Assembly: GCA_021779095.1 (NCBI GenBank)
Contig: JAJYBI010000010.1
Span: forward strand, 42,333-106,332
Origin: Deltaproteobacteria bacterium
GTDB taxonomy: Bacteria; Desulfobacterota; Desulfuromonadia; Geobacterales; JAJYBI01
Direction: 5' to 3'
DNA length: 64,000 nt
Positions within the stretch are counted from its first letter, which is position 1. Every line of letters starts with the position of its first letter. Both the position numbers and the translations under genes were made by a program. The notes beneath the pieces were generated by a model that saw nothing but the letters and a program-made list of their open reading frames with translations, had not been told where the DNA came from and searched no databases. Positions 35,185 to 47,639 of this stretch are shown in pieces.

Positions 35185-37448
35185 GACGTTTCCTCGATGA
35201 CCGGTACGGTGAAGGTGAACACGTTCCCCCCCGACGCACCGGTGGAGTAGAAGATCTCACCGCCGTGCCGCTCGACGATCTCCTTGCAGATCGCAAGCCC
35301 CAGGCCGGTCCCACCCAGCTCCTTGGCGTGGGGGGAGAGCTGCTGGAACTTGCGGAACAGCTTGTCGCGGTCGGTCCACGGAATCTCCGGACCGCCGTTC
35401 GTCACGGATACCACCACGGAACTCCCCTGCTGCTCCGCCCCCACCATGACCACCTTTCCCCGGGGCGAGAACTTCACCGCGTTGGAGAGGAGGTTGCCGA
35501 GCACCTGCACGAGCCGGTCGTGGTCTCCCCGCACCGGCGGCAGCCCACCCACCACATTGGTGACGATGGAGATGTCGTTGTGCATCGCCAGCGCCTTGAT
35601 CTCCTCGATGGAGTAGACCACCAGCTCCCCGATGGATTGAGGGCGAAACCGGAACGACATCTGTCCCGATTCGATGCGCGAAATGTCAAGTATATCATTG
35701 ATGAGCCGGATAAGCCGGTCCGTGTTGCGCAGGCAGACGTCCAGCATCTCCCGCTCGGTGCCGGTGAGCCATTTCCCCTTCTGGACGATGTACTGGAGCG
35801 ACCCCTTCATGGAGGTGAGGGGGGTCTTCAGCTCGTGGGAGACCGTCGAGATGAATTCGGTCTTCATCCGGTCGATCTCCCCCTCGATGGTCACGTCGCG
35901 GACCGACATGACGACCCCGGCAACCGCCCCCCCCTCGTCGTGGATGGCGGTCACGTAGATCTTCAGCTGTTTCCCGCGGGTGGAGAGCTCCATGTCCAGC
36001 GACTCCCCGTTGGGCCGTTCTCCGGACCGCGCCCGTTCCACCAGCTGTACGACGCCGCAGAATCCGATCTGCTCGCAGACCTGACAGATCGGCTGGCCGA
36101 CCATGCGGGACTCGCTGATCCTGAAGATCTTCTGGGCGGCCGGGTTGAAATGGACGACCATGTTATCCCTGTCGGTGACGATAATCCCCTCCGCCATGCT
36201 CGCCAGGACCTTCTCCTGCATGTCCATCTCGATCTGCAGCCGGGCGGTCCGGTCGGCGACCCGCGCCTCCAGGTCCCGGTTCAGCTTCATCAGGTCGATG
36301 TTCTTCTTTCGGATCGTCCGGTCCCGCTCGGCAATCGCCTCGGTCATCCGGTTGAACGAGGCGGCCAGCTTCCCCACCTCGTCGCGATACGCCACCTCCA
36401 CACGCTGGGTGAAATCGCCGTCCGCGATCTTTGCCGCCCCATCTGCCAGGGCGAGCAGCGGCCTGGTCAACCGGCGCGATACCACGAAGGCGAAGGCGAA
36501 GGCCAGAATTCCCCCCACCGCCGTGGAGGCGAAGATGTTGTGCAGGTTCCCACGCTGCATGCTGCGGTAGCTCTCCTTCGGCAGTTCGACGGAGAGCGAA
36601 CCGATGACGTCACCCCCGCTGTTGTGCAGGGGGAAGAACGCCGCCTCGTAGGCCTTTCCGCCGACGGTGATCTCGCCCCGGTACGGCTGCCCCGACTCCA
36701 GTTTTCTGCTTACGACGGGCAGGTACCGAAGCTGGCCGGTAACGGTTTCCGGCCGGCTGCTGGCGATCCGGTACGCCCCCTGGTCGACGCAGACCTCCAC
36801 CGGGGAACCGAACATGCTGTGGGTGCTGTAGTTCAGAAGGGGAGAGCGGTTCACGATATCTCCCGCCACGATACCACCCACGAGCTCGCCACTCCGGTCG
36901 AAAATCGGGACGACGACCGCCGTCACCATCACCTTGTCGGTGCCCGGCGGCAGGACGAAACTCCCCCGATCCGCACCGGCCCGGATCTGATCGACCGCCA
37001 CCAGTTCGGTGGCGATGTAGGGGCGCTTTTCCGTGAATGCGTGGTCCACCATCTCGTTCAGGGTAAAGAGATCTCCTGAAGAGGAACTGTCCTGCCTGGC
37101 GAGCACCCGTTTGTCGCTGTCCACGAACAAAAGGATGTCCGCAGACGGAACGACATCCTTCCACCTCTCCAGTTCGCCACGCAGCCATGCGCCGTTCCGC
37201 TTCCGTACGGCTTCCCGGACGGCGGCATCGGCGGCGGGAAACAAGAGCGTCTGCTTCATCAGGTCGGCATGGGCGTAATACTGGTTGCGGGCATGGTTGA
37301 GGTTCTCTTCCAGCTCCTCCTGCAGCTTGACCTCAAGCGTCGTGTTGATGCCGCGGACGGTGGTATAGAGGAGGATGGAATAGGAGATGAGCAGGACGAG
37401 CAGAATGGAAAAAAACAGCTTGTTGCGGATGGTGAGGAGCGAGGTCAT
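35181..37448 (-). CDS. Membrane sensor histidine kinase (Cache-like, HAMP, PAS)
   Basis: The product is 755 aa. The first transmembrane helix is near residues 12-30, followed by a periplasmic double-Cache-like sensor of about 270 residues and a second helix near 305-325. A HAMP domain extends to about 378, followed by a coiled coil, a PAS domain (about 410-520), the HisKA phosphoacceptor at His538 (VSHELKTPLTSM), and HATPase motifs NLLSNAVKFSP and GGTGLGLAICKEI. The PAS domain contains CQVCEQIGFC, a Cys cluster that could sense metals or redox. The start ATG at 37448 follows AGGGGG; the upstream extension is not supported. It is the first of three kinases in this cluster. Confidence 0.9.
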   Translation of the reverse strand: MTSLLTIRNKLFFSILLVLLISYSILLYTTVRGINTTLEVKLQEELEENLNHARNQYYAHADLMKQTLLFPAADAAVREAVRKRNGAWLRGELERWKDVVPSADILLFVDSDKRVLARQDSSSSGDLFTLNEMVDHAFTEKRPYIATELVAVDQIRAGADRGSFVLPPGTDKVMVTAVVVPIFDRSGELVGGIVAGDIVNRSPLLNYSTHSMFGSPVEVCVDQGAYRIASSRPETVTGQLRYLPVVSRKLESGQPYRGEITVGGKAYEAAFFPLHNSGGDVIGSLSVELPKESYRSMQRGNLHNIFASTAVGGILAFAFAFVVSRRLTRPLLALADGAAKIADGDFTQRVEVAYRDEVGKLAASFNRMTEAIAERDRTIRKKNIDLMKLNRDLEARVADRTARLQIEMDMQEKVLASMAEGIIVTDRDNMVVHFNPAAQKIFRISESRMVGQPICQVCEQIGFCGVVQLVERARSGERPNGESLDMELSTRGKQLKIYVTAIHDEGGAVAGVVMSVRDVTIEGEIDRMKTEFISTVSHELKTPLTSMKGSLQYIVQKGKWLTGTEREMLDVCLRNTDRLIRLINDILDISRIESGQMSFRFRPQSIGELVVYSIEEIKALAMHNDISIVTNVVGGLPPVRGDHDRLVQVLGNLLSNAVKFSPRGKVVMVGAEQQGSSVVVSVTNGGPEIPWTDRDKLFRKFQQLSPHAKELGGTGLGLAICKEIVERHGGEIFYSTGASGGNVFTFTVPVIEETS

Positions 37449-37532
37449 GAATCCCCCTGCGGCGCGGTACGCAGATACTGCGGTCTGCTCCGGCACTGCG
37501 GGATCTGTCGGCAGGTCATGCATGGCGGAAGG

Positions 37533-38549
37533 TCAGGGGTCTTCCGCCTTGAGGTCGCGGTTCATCAGTTCGCACAGCGCCACGCGGGCCGGCTTCTCCT
37601 CGTACAGGATGCGGTACACCTGTTCGGTGATCGGCATCTCGACGCCGAGCCGGCTCGCGAGGAGCCAGGTGGATTCGGCGGTCTTCACCCCTTCGGCGAC
37701 CATCTTCATCTCGGCCAGGATCTCGTTCAGCCGCTGGCCCTCTCCCAGCTTGATCCCCACGGTGCGGTTGCGGGACAGGTCTCCCGTACAGGTCAGCACC
37801 AGGTCCCCCATCCCCGCCAGCCCCGCAAAGGTGGCCGGCTTGGCGCCGAGGGCGAGGCCCAGTCGGCGTATCTCCACGAGCCCCCGGGTAATGAGTGCCG
37901 CCCGGGTATTGTAGCCGAAGCCGAGGCCGTCGGAGATACCGGCGGCGATGGCGATAACGTTCTTGATGGCCCCCCCCAGCTCGACCCCCATGACGTCGTC
38001 GTTGGTGTAGACGCGGAAGTAGGAGCTGTTGAACGCCGCCTGCACGGCGGCGGCGATCTCCGGATCCTGCGCCGCGGCCACGACGGCGGTGGGCATCTCC
38101 TGGGCGACCTCGCGGGCGAAGCTCGGCCCGGACAGTACGGCAAAGTTGCGGTAGAGCCGCTCCGGCAGGAGCTGCTCGAATACCTGGGAGACGGTCATGA
38201 GGGTGTCCAGCTCGACCCCCTTGGAGGCGCTCACGATCGGCACGCCGTCGGGGAGATACGGAAGCGCCCCACGGATCACGCCGCGGGCAACCTGTGACGG
38301 CACCACGAACAGGACGAGGGACATACCCTCCACCGCCTCCTGCAGCATGTTCGTGAAGCGCAGGGCGGGCGAGAGCGGAATGCCGGCGAGAAACGGCCGG
38401 TTTTCGCGGGTCGACTGCATCTCGGCGACGAGCTCCGGTTCGTAGGCCCAGAGGGTCACCTCGTGCCCACGCTTCGCCAGGAGGTTCGCCAGGGTCGTCC
38501 CCCAGCTTCCCGCGCCGATCACACCGATTCTGTTGCCCGTCGTCCCCAT
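37533..38549 (-). CDS. gpsA: Glycerol-3-phosphate dehydrogenase [NAD(P)+]
   Basis: The product is 338 aa. The N-terminal Rossmann motif is VIGAGSWGTTLANLLAK. The catalytic Lys region GVELGGAIKNVIAIAAG and GLAGMGDLVLTCTGDLSRNR are typical. The enzyme makes sn-glycerol 3-phosphate for phospholipid synthesis. GGGGGT lies before the ATG. The HEAT-repeat gene is 36 bases upstream; the sensor kinase is 84 bases downstream. Confidence 0.96.
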   Translation of the reverse strand: MGTTGNRIGVIGAGSWGTTLANLLAKRGHEVTLWAYEPELVAEMQSTRENRPFLAGIPLSPALRFTNMLQEAVEGMSLVLFVVPSQVARGVIRGALPYLPDGVPIVSASKGVELDTLMTVSQVFEQLLPERLYRNFAVLSGPSFAREVAQEMPTAVVAAAQDPEIAAAVQAAFNSSYFRVYTNDDVMGVELGGAIKNVIAIAAGISDGLGFGYNTRAALITRGLVEIRRLGLALGAKPATFAGLAGMGDLVLTCTGDLSRNRTVGIKLGEGQRLNEILAEMKMVAEGVKTAESTWLLASRLGVEMPITEQVYRILYEEKPARVALCELMNRDLKAEDP

Positions 38550-38585
38550 TGTTTACCCCCGCAGCCGGCCGTGCCGGTCCGCCGT

Positions 38586-40145
38586 TTATTCTCCCGTATC
38601 GCTGCCGCCGAATGCGCCGGAACGCAGATCGTACCCCTCGGCAAGCGCCTCGCGCGCCATGTCCATGCTTTCTAGTGCCAGCCGCTGGAGGAACGGATGC
38701 CGCTGCAGCGGTACCCGGCCTTCGTCGATGCTTCCCGCCATCGCCAGGACCCGCTCCACGACGGAGCGCTCCCGACCGGTCTGCAGCATCATCTCCGCGA
38801 TGCCGAACAGCCGGCGGCAGAGGAGCTCGACCTCGGGGAGGCAGATCTCCTCGATGAACCGCTTCACCAGCCTCTCGACACCGTGGGTCAGTTCCCTGCG
38901 GTCCTCCGTCTCTTCCAGACGGCGCCACTCGTCGGCCAGGTCGTACACCCGCCCCGTGGCGAGATACCAGCCGGCAAAGGCGTCGTCCTCGAACAGCTCC
39001 GGTCCCGCCGCCACCAGCCGGGCGGAGGATGCCAGCTTCTCCCTATCGAACCCGGGAAACCGCGGCACGTGAGCACGCGCCGTCATCTCTTCCCCGGCAA
39101 ACATGGCGTGCCGCAGGTAGACATCGGCCGGCATGAACGACCCCTGTTCCCGGCTGTGGAAGCTGCCGTCGCGGATCAGGTCGAGGGCGTATGCCACCGG
39201 TACGGCGACGAGTCCGTCCTCCCCCTGCAGCTGCGTCAGACGGGCCTCGTATTCGCGCAGCGTCATCCCGCCGCAGCCCCAGGCGGCGCAGATCCCCTGT
39301 TCGTCGTGGATATGAAGATACAGTCCGTCGAGGCCGCCGTCAACCCGCCATCGGGAGATCCAGACCGTTCCGAACCCGGAGGCGTCCCGCCAGCTCGCCC
39401 AGGCCTCGTGGAACGGCGGAGCGGGCTGCGGTTCGTGACTGGCCGGCTGAATCCCCAGGAATGCCAGCCGTCGCAGGCTTTTCCCGGCCGCCTCGCAGAT
39501 CGCCGCATCGCCGGAGCGCGAGAAGCGCTGCAGGAGTTCCGCCGCCTCCGGACGCCTGATCCGTCCCAGCGCCGTCACCGCCTCCCGGCGGATCACCAGG
39601 TCGTCCACCGTCAGCAGCGCCTCCAGGAGCGGCACCGCCCCGCCGCTGTCCAGGGTGGGAAGCCGCCGGATCAGTTCCCGACACCCTTCACCGTCGCTGC
39701 CGAGGATGTCGTCCAGTATCCGGAGCATCCCCTCGTCACCCTGCTCAAGCAGGCCGGGCAGCGATGGAACATCGTCCCGGACGATGCCGTCGAATGGTGG
39801 AAGTGAGGTATCGACACCGCAGCCGGCCAGCGCAGCCAGGAGCGCTATCCGCCCTTCGTTCGCAAGGTCCCGCCGCCGCAGGGTGATCTGGATCAGCTGA
39901 TCCAGCCACGCCTCATCGTCGAAGAACTCCAGGAGGTAGGCGTAGCGGGCAACCAGGTCCCCGTTCTTCTCCCGCCAGAGGCGCCGCACAAGGGGAGACA
40001 GAGCCCGGTTGCCGGCCTTGCCGAGCGCCGTTCCCACCTCCTCCACCTCGTCGACGGAGATACCCTGTTGCGACAGCCGGTCCAGCTGCCGCACGATGCC
40101 GACCCGCTCCGCGATTGTCCGGTCTATGTTTCTGCGATGGGACAT
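38586..40145 (-). CDS. HEAT-repeat protein of unknown function
   Basis: The product is 519 aa. The N-terminal half holds several helical HEAT-like repeats, for example RLPTLDSGGAVPLLEALLTV followed by REAVTALGRIRRPEAAELLQ. The C-terminal half is a mixed fold with WISRWRVDGGLDGLYLHIHD and a Trp/Gly-rich stretch. There is no membrane segment or catalytic motif. It sits next to gyrA, a placement I associate with Geobacter genomes, and precedes gpsA. It may be a scaffold or regulator; nothing in the sequence decides. Confidence 0.75.
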   Translation of the reverse strand: MSHRRNIDRTIAERVGIVRQLDRLSQQGISVDEVEEVGTALGKAGNRALSPLVRRLWREKNGDLVARYAYLLEFFDDEAWLDQLIQITLRRRDLANEGRIALLAALAGCGVDTSLPPFDGIVRDDVPSLPGLLEQGDEGMLRILDDILGSDGEGCRELIRRLPTLDSGGAVPLLEALLTVDDLVIRREAVTALGRIRRPEAAELLQRFSRSGDAAICEAAGKSLRRLAFLGIQPASHEPQPAPPFHEAWASWRDASGFGTVWISRWRVDGGLDGLYLHIHDEQGICAAWGCGGMTLREYEARLTQLQGEDGLVAVPVAYALDLIRDGSFHSREQGSFMPADVYLRHAMFAGEEMTARAHVPRFPGFDREKLASSARLVAAGPELFEDDAFAGWYLATGRVYDLADEWRRLEETEDRRELTHGVERLVKRFIEEICLPEVELLCRRLFGIAEMMLQTGRERSVVERVLAMAGSIDEGRVPLQRHPFLQRLALESMDMAREALAEGYDLRSGAFGGSDTGE

Positions 40146-40237
40146 AATGAACCTGGCACAAGGCGCAAGGCCCAGGGCGCAAGATTCAAGGCCCTATATC
40201 CCTGTACCCTGTGCCCTGAGCCATGTGCCTGCCTTAC
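40146..40237. repeat. Short tandem repeats between gyrA and the HEAT gene
   Basis: Imperfect heptamer-like units around GGCGCAAG, GGCCCAGG and GGCGCAAG occur near 40155-40185, and a weaker inverted set (CCCTGTACCCTGTGCCCTG) near 40200-40218. They resemble the repeats on the other side of gyrA. Confidence 0.55.
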
Positions 40238-42820
40238 TTACTCCCCGTCTTCCTCCGACGTTTCGGTATCCGGTACGATCTCGATGTCCGTATCGGCATC
40301 GTCGTCCGCATCGTCCTTTTCCGCCAGCCGGGCGACCGCCACGATCCGCTCCTCCGCTTCGGTCACCATGAGCCGCACCCCCTGGGTGTTGCGGCCGATG
40401 ACGGAGAAGCCGGCGACCGACACGCGGATGATCTTCCCCTGGCTGGTGATGAGCATCAGGTCGTTCTCGTCGGAGACCTGCATGATGTCCACGACGCAGC
40501 CGTTCCGCTCCGTGGTCTTGATGGTGATGATCCCCTTGCCGCCGCGGGACTGGATCCGGTACTCGGACAGCTCGGTCCTTTTTCCGTAGCCGTTCTCCGT
40601 GACGGAGAAGAGGGTGGAGCCGGAGGCGTCGTTGATGATCTCCATGCCGATCACCACGTCGTCGTCCTCCAGCGTCATCCCCCGCACGCCGCGGGTCACG
40701 CGCCCCATGGGGCGGGCGTCCTCTTCCCGGAAGCGGATCGACTTGCCGTTCTTCGAGGCCAAGAGCACGTCCTGCTTGCCGTCGGTAAGCGCCACGGCGA
40801 TCAGCTTGTCCCCCTCGTCCAGGTTGAGGGCGATGATGCCGCCGGAACGGATATTGGAGTACTCCACGAGCGGGGTCTTCTTCACGACGCCGCTTCTCGT
40901 CGCCATCATGATGAACCGGTCTTCGCCGAACTCCTTCACCGGCAGGATGGTGGTGATCTTCTCCCCCTGGGAGAGGTTCAGGAGGTTCACGATCGCCTTG
41001 CCGCGGGTGGCGCGGCCCCCCTCGGGGATCTCGTACACCTTCAGCCAGTAGACCCGGCCGGCGTCGGTGAAGAACATGAGGTAGTCCTTGGAGGAGGCGA
41101 TGAACAGCTGTTCCACGAAATCCTCTTCCTTGGTCTTCATGCCGCTCTTCCCCTTGCCGCCGCGGCGCTGGGCGCGGTACAGGGTCACGGCGCTCCGCTT
41201 GATGTAGCCGGTGTGGCTGACCGTCACCACCATGTCCTCCTCGACGATGGTGTCCTCCAGCGTGATCTCGGCACTCTTGGCGATGATTTCGGTGCGGCGC
41301 TCGTCGCCGAACTTCCCCTTGAGTTCGGTCAGCTCGCCGACGATGATCTTCAGGATCTCCGCCTCCGAGGCGAGGATCTCCTTGAGCCGGGCGATGTACT
41401 TCAGGATATCCTCGTACTCCTGTATGATCTTCTCCCGCTCCAGGCCGGTGAGACGGTGCAGCCGCATCTCGAGGATCGCCTGGGCCTGCAGTTCCGAGAG
41501 GGTAACCGGCGGCGGGTACTCGGCGCTGTTTGCCGGCATCGGGAGCCCCAGCTTCACCAGGTAGGCAGGATCGGCGAAGAGGCCGGACATGAGCCCTTCC
41601 TTGGCCTCCGCCGGGGTGCCGGAGGATCGGATCAGCTCGATGACCGAATCGAGCCAGTCGAGGGCGGTCTTGAGGCCGAGGAGGATATGGGCGCGCGCCT
41701 CCGCCTTCTTCAGGTCGAAGATGGTCCTTCTCGTCACGATCTCCCGGCGGTGGTCGATGAAGTGGCCGATCATCTCCCGCAGGGTCAGCACCTTCGGCCG
41801 GCCGTTGGCGATGGCCAGCATGATGATGCCGAAGGAAGACTGCATCTGGGTCTGCTTGTACAGGTGATTGAGGATGATCTGAGGGTTCTCGTCACGCTTC
41901 AGCTCGATGACGATCCGCATACCGTCACGGTCCGACTCGTCCCGAAGATCCGAGATCCCCTCGATCTTCTTCTCCTTTACCAGCTCGGCGATCTTCTCGA
42001 TCAGCCGCGCCTTGTTCACCTGATAGGGGATCTCGGTGACGATGATCGACTGGCGCTCGTTCTTCTTCTGGGTTTCGATGACGGCCCGGGCCCGCATCTG
42101 CACGATTCCGCGGCCGGTGGCGTAGGCCTGGATGATCCCCTCGCGGCCGTAGATGAAGCCGGCAGTGGGAAAATCCGGGCCGGGGATGATGGCGATCAGC
42201 TCCTCGAAGGAGATCTGGGGGTTCCGGATGACGGCGATGCAGCCGTTCACCACCTCGGTCAGATTGTGGGGGGGGATGTTGGTGGCCATCCCCACGGCGA
42301 TACCCGCCGAGCCGTTCACCAGGAGGTTCGGAAACTTGGAGGGGAGCACCAGCGGCTCCTCGAGGGAACCGTCGTAGTTGGGCCCCATCTCCACCGTTTC
42401 CTTCTCGATGTCGTTCAGGAGCTCGTGTGCCAGCTGCTCCATCCGGATCTCGGTGTATCGCATGGCCGCCGGCGAGTCGCCGTCCACGGAGCCGAAGTTC
42501 CCCTGGCCGTCCACCAGGGGATAGCGCAGCGAGAAGTCCTGGGCCATCCGGACGATGGTGTCGTACACCGCCGTATCGCCGTGGGGGTGGTACTTACCGA
42601 TGACGTCACCGACCACGCGGGCCGACTTCTTGTACGGCTTGTTCCAGTCGTTGCTCATGTCGTGCATGGCGAAGAGGCAGCGCCGGTGCACCGGCTTCAG
42701 GCCGTCCCGCACGTCGGGAAGCGCCCGGCCGATGATGACGCTCATGGCGTAGTCCATGTAGGAGCGCTTCATTTCGTCTTCGATGTTGACTGCTGTCTTG
42801 TTGAGCGTGTGGTCGAGCAT
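40238..42820 (-). CDS. gyrA: DNA gyrase subunit A
   Basis: The product is 860 aa. The catalytic Tyr is residue 122 ([10 protein letters not shown]). The quinolone region is [19 protein letters not shown], with Thr83 and Asp87 in E. coli numbering. The GyrA box QRRGGKG of the C-terminal DNA-wrapping domain and a strongly acidic tail ([12 protein letters not shown]) are present. With GyrB it introduces negative supercoils using ATP. GAGGTTATTA precedes the ATG. It is co-directional with gyrB, recF, dnaN and dnaA and separated from gyrB by a short repeat. Confidence 0.98.
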   Translation of the reverse strand: MLDHTLNKTAVNIEDEMKRSYMDYAMSVIIGRALPDVRDGLKPVHRRCLFAMHDMSNDWNKPYKKSARVVGDVIGKYHPHGDTAVYDTIVRMAQDFSLRYPLVDGQGNFGSVDGDSPAAMRYTEIRMEQLAHELLNDIEKETVEMGPNYDGSLEEPLVLPSKFPNLLVNGSAGIAVGMATNIPPHNLTEVVNGCIAVIRNPQISFEELIAIIPGPDFPTAGFIYGREGIIQAYATGRGIVQMRARAVIETQKKNERQSIIVTEIPYQVNKARLIEKIAELVKEKKIEGISDLRDESDRDGMRIVIELKRDENPQIILNHLYKQTQMQSSFGIIMLAIANGRPKVLTLREMIGHFIDHRREIVTRRTIFDLKKAEARAHILLGLKTALDWLDSVIELIRSSGTPAEAKEGLMSGLFADPAYLVKLGLPMPANSAEYPPPVTLSELQAQAILEMRLHRLTGLEREKIIQEYEDILKYIARLKEILASEAEILKIIVGELTELKGKFGDERRTEIIAKSAEITLEDTIVEEDMVVTVSHTGYIKRSAVTLYRAQRRGGKGKSGMKTKEEDFVEQLFIASSKDYLMFFTDAGRVYWLKVYEIPEGGRATRGKAIVNLLNLSQGEKITTILPVKEFGEDRFIMMATRSGVVKKTPLVEYSNIRSGGIIALNLDEGDKLIAVALTDGKQDVLLASKNGKSIRFREEDARPMGRVTRGVRGMTLEDDDVVIGMEIINDASGSTLFSVTENGYGKRTELSEYRIQSRGGKGIITIKTTERNGCVVDIMQVSDENDLMLITSQGKIIRVSVAGFSVIGRNTQGVRLMVTEAEERIVAVARLAEKDDADDDADTDIEIVPDTETSEEDGE

Positions 42821-42833
42821 TAATAACCTCAGA

Positions 42834-42906
42834 AACGGCTCAGGGCTCAGGGCTCAGGGCACAAGGAAAATCTATTTCCCCGTGCCTTGCGCCCCGTGCC
42901 TTGCGC
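42834..42906. repeat. Heptamer tandem repeats between gyrB and gyrA
   Basis: GGCTCAG occurs three times in direct succession near 42838-42858 (GGCTCAGGGCTCAGGGCTCA), followed by GGCACAAGG. The opposite arm near 42880-42905 is GTGCCTTGCGCC repeated twice. The arms are partly complementary, so the transcript may form a long stem. Confidence 0.65.
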
Positions 42907-42913
42907 CAGATTT

Positions 42914-45316
<2,403 letters not shown>

Positions 45317-46411
45317 TTACTGTACTACCTTTCCGTCATGGATCCGGAAGGTTCGGTAATGGGTCATGCCGTCGAGCATGATGTTGTCCAGGTTCGTCGT
45401 CGTGAGAAACACCTGCATCTCGTTCCGGCCGAGAAACTCCATCAGGTTCCGGTTCCGTTCCCGGTCGAGCTCCGAGGAGATGTCGTCCAGGAGCAGGACC
45501 GGTGGATCGCCGAAACGTGCGTGCAGGTACTCGATCTCGGCCATCTTCAGGGCCAGGAGGAAGCTGCGCTGCTGCCCCTGGGAGGCATGCTGCCTGAGCG
45601 GCCGGCCGTTCAGCAGAAACTCCACGTCGTCACGGTGGGGACCGACGAGCGTGCTGCCGAACCGCTGTTCCTCCCGGGCCGTACGCCGGAGCGCCTCCAG
45701 GAGCCGTTCCGTATCCGCCGGCACCGTTCCCTCAAGGGTCACCCCGTGCGGCCGGTACCGCACGTCGACCTGCTCGCCGTCCCCCGCGATCTGCCGGTAG
45801 TAGTCCCGAAGGAAGCCGCGCACCGCGGCGATGTAGCCGGTCCGGCAGGCGGCGAGCCGGGCTCCCGCATCGGCAAGCCGGTCGCTCCAGACATCCAGCG
45901 AGGAGAGATCGCCCCCCTTCAGCAGGCTGTTGCGGTGCTTCAGTATCCGGCCGTAGTCGTGATAGCGGGACAGATATGCCGGATCGCCGGAAAAGACCGC
46001 CCGGTCCAGATAGCGCCGCCGCCCCTCCGGCTGCCCCTTTGCCATGGACATCTCGTCGGCGGTGAACAGGACGACGTTCAGGGTGCCGAAGAAATCCGCG
46101 GCCCGGACGACCTGTTTTCGGTCAACCGCCGCCTTCTTGGCGTGCCGCTCGATGGTGATCATGATCTCCCGGGTGACGCCACCCCGCTCGACCAATCCCC
46201 GCACCGTACTGCCGGCATCACCCCAGCGGATGAGATCGGCGTTCTTCGCCAGTCGGAACGATTTGAACGCCCCCAGCAGGTAGACCGATTCCAGCAGATT
46301 CGTCTTTCCCTGGGCATTCCGGCCGTAAATGATGTTGAACCGCTCGCCGACCTCCAGGGAGAGATGCTGCAGGTTCCTGAACTGCACGATGTCGAGTCGT
46401 TTCAGTTTCAT
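45317..46411 (-). CDS. recF: DNA replication/repair protein RecF
   Basis: The product is 364 aa. Walker A is GRNAQGKTNLLESVYL; the signature and Walker B near the C-terminus are QGQQRSFLLALKMAE and VLLLDDISSELD. RecF is an SMC-like ATPase that loads RecA at ssDNA gaps with RecO and RecR. The Shine-Dalgarno sequence is weak. A terminator-like hairpin lies between dnaN and recF, which could lower recF expression relative to dnaN. Confidence 0.97.
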   Translation of the reverse strand: MKLKRLDIVQFRNLQHLSLEVGERFNIIYGRNAQGKTNLLESVYLLGAFKSFRLAKNADLIRWGDAGSTVRGLVERGGVTREIMITIERHAKKAAVDRKQVVRAADFFGTLNVVLFTADEMSMAKGQPEGRRRYLDRAVFSGDPAYLSRYHDYGRILKHRNSLLKGGDLSSLDVWSDRLADAGARLAACRTGYIAAVRGFLRDYYRQIAGDGEQVDVRYRPHGVTLEGTVPADTERLLEALRRTAREEQRFGSTLVGPHRDDVEFLLNGRPLRQHASQGQQRSFLLALKMAEIEYLHARFGDPPVLLLDDISSELDRERNRNLMEFLGRNEMQVFLTTTNLDNIMLDGMTHYRTFRIHDGKVVQ

Positions 46412-46442
46412 GAATCAGAGTCCGGCCGCTGTGCCGTATCCA

Positions 46443-46473
46443 CGAAAAAGGCCGCTCCTGTCTGAGTGGCCTT
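46443..46473 (-). terminator. Terminator-like hairpin between dnaN and recF
   Basis: On the minus strand, AAGGCCACTC pairs with GAGCGGCCTT (one A-C mismatch) and is followed by TTTTTCG. It lies 32-62 bases upstream of recF and is probably a partial terminator. Confidence 0.7.
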
Positions 46474-46505
46474 CCGCGACCGGCATCATAACCGGAGCAC
46501 CACCT

Positions 46506-47621
46506 CTAGAGGCGCATCGGCATGATGACCGCCAGGGAACCGGTGCCGCACGGCTTGACGATGGCGGGGGAGAGCTCGTCCCGCAGTACGATCTCCACCC
46601 GCTCGTCTTCCAGCACCTGCAGCACATCCATGAGATATCGGGCGTTGAACCGTACCATGAGCTGGCTGCCGGGATACTCAACCTCTAAATCCTCGCGCGC
46701 CTCGCCCAGTTCCGGGTTGCTCGTGGAGAGCTCCAGGCTGTTCTGGTCCAGTTCGAACTTGATCCCCTTGAACTTTTCGCTGGAAAGGATCGACATCCGT
46801 TTCAGGGAGTGAAGCAGTTCCTCCCGCCCGATGGTGACCACCTTGTCGTTGTTGGCGGGAATGACCCGGGTATAGTCGGGGAACTCGCCGTCCACGAGCC
46901 GCATGACAACGAGGGTATTGTCCTTCTTGATGACCGCGCTGTTGTCCATGAAGCCGATCAGGATGTCGCCTTCCTCTTCCTCACTGATCTTCCGGAGCTC
47001 GAAGACACCTTTCTTGGGCATGATGACGCCGCCGGCGAGCTCCCTGCTGACCGTTCCCTCCACCTCTTTTTCGGCGATCGCCAGCCGGTGACCGTCGGTG
47101 GCCACCATCCTGAGGAGCGGTGCCCCGCCTTCCTCGGCGAGCTTGATGTAGATGCCGTTCAGATTGTACTTCGTTTCATCGTGACAGATGGCGTAGGAGG
47201 TCTTTTCGATCATCCCTTTCAGGATGTTTCCCTTCATGCTGATGAGGTTTTCCTCGCTGACGACGGGGAAAGGGGGAAACTCGTCCGACGAAAGACCGAC
47301 GATGCTGAACTGTGCCTTGCCGCAGGCGATATCGACCCAGTCGTTGTCCTTTACCGAAAAGAATATCTCCTGATCCGGGAGTTCCTTGATGATCTCGTAC
47401 AGTTTTTTGGCGGAAACGGTGATCTTACCTTCACTCTCGACCTTTGCGGGATAGGAGCTTCTTATCCCCACCTCCAGGTCGGTGGCAGTAACGAGGATCG
47501 TTTCATTGGTCGCCTCGATCAGGACGTTGGAAAGGATCGGCATGGTATTCCGCTTTTCCACGATCCCCTGAACCTTTTGCAAAGATTTGAGAAACGTTTC
47601 CTTGTCAATCGAGAATTTCAT
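46506..47621 (-). CDS. dnaN: DNA polymerase III beta subunit (sliding clamp)
   Basis: The product is 371 aa, made of three repeated clamp domains. The N-terminus KFSIDKETFLKSLQKVQGIV, the central PKKGVFELRKI and the C-terminal ending VIMPMRL are characteristic. It holds Pol III on DNA. GGAGGGAGC precedes the ATG. It follows the candidate origin on the dnaA side. Confidence 0.98.
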   Translation of the reverse strand: MKFSIDKETFLKSLQKVQGIVEKRNTMPILSNVLIEATNETILVTATDLEVGIRSSYPAKVESEGKITVSAKKLYEIIKELPDQEIFFSVKDNDWVDIACGKAQFSIVGLSSDEFPPFPVVSEENLISMKGNILKGMIEKTSYAICHDETKYNLNGIYIKLAEEGGAPLLRMVATDGHRLAIAEKEVEGTVSRELAGGVIMPKKGVFELRKISEEEEGDILIGFMDNSAVIKKDNTLVVMRLVDGEFPDYTRVIPANNDKVVTIGREELLHSLKRMSILSSEKFKGIKFELDQNSLELSTSNPELGEAREDLEVEYPGSQLMVRFNARYLMDVLQVLEDERVEIVLRDELSPAIVKPCGTGSLAVIMPMRL

Positions 47622-47639
47622 GCTCCCTCCGGTTATCGG

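Noticed and set aside
40223..42823. An 866-codon plus-strand frame opposite gyrA
   Set aside because: It mirrors gyrA codon for codon and has no ribosome site or recognisable domain.
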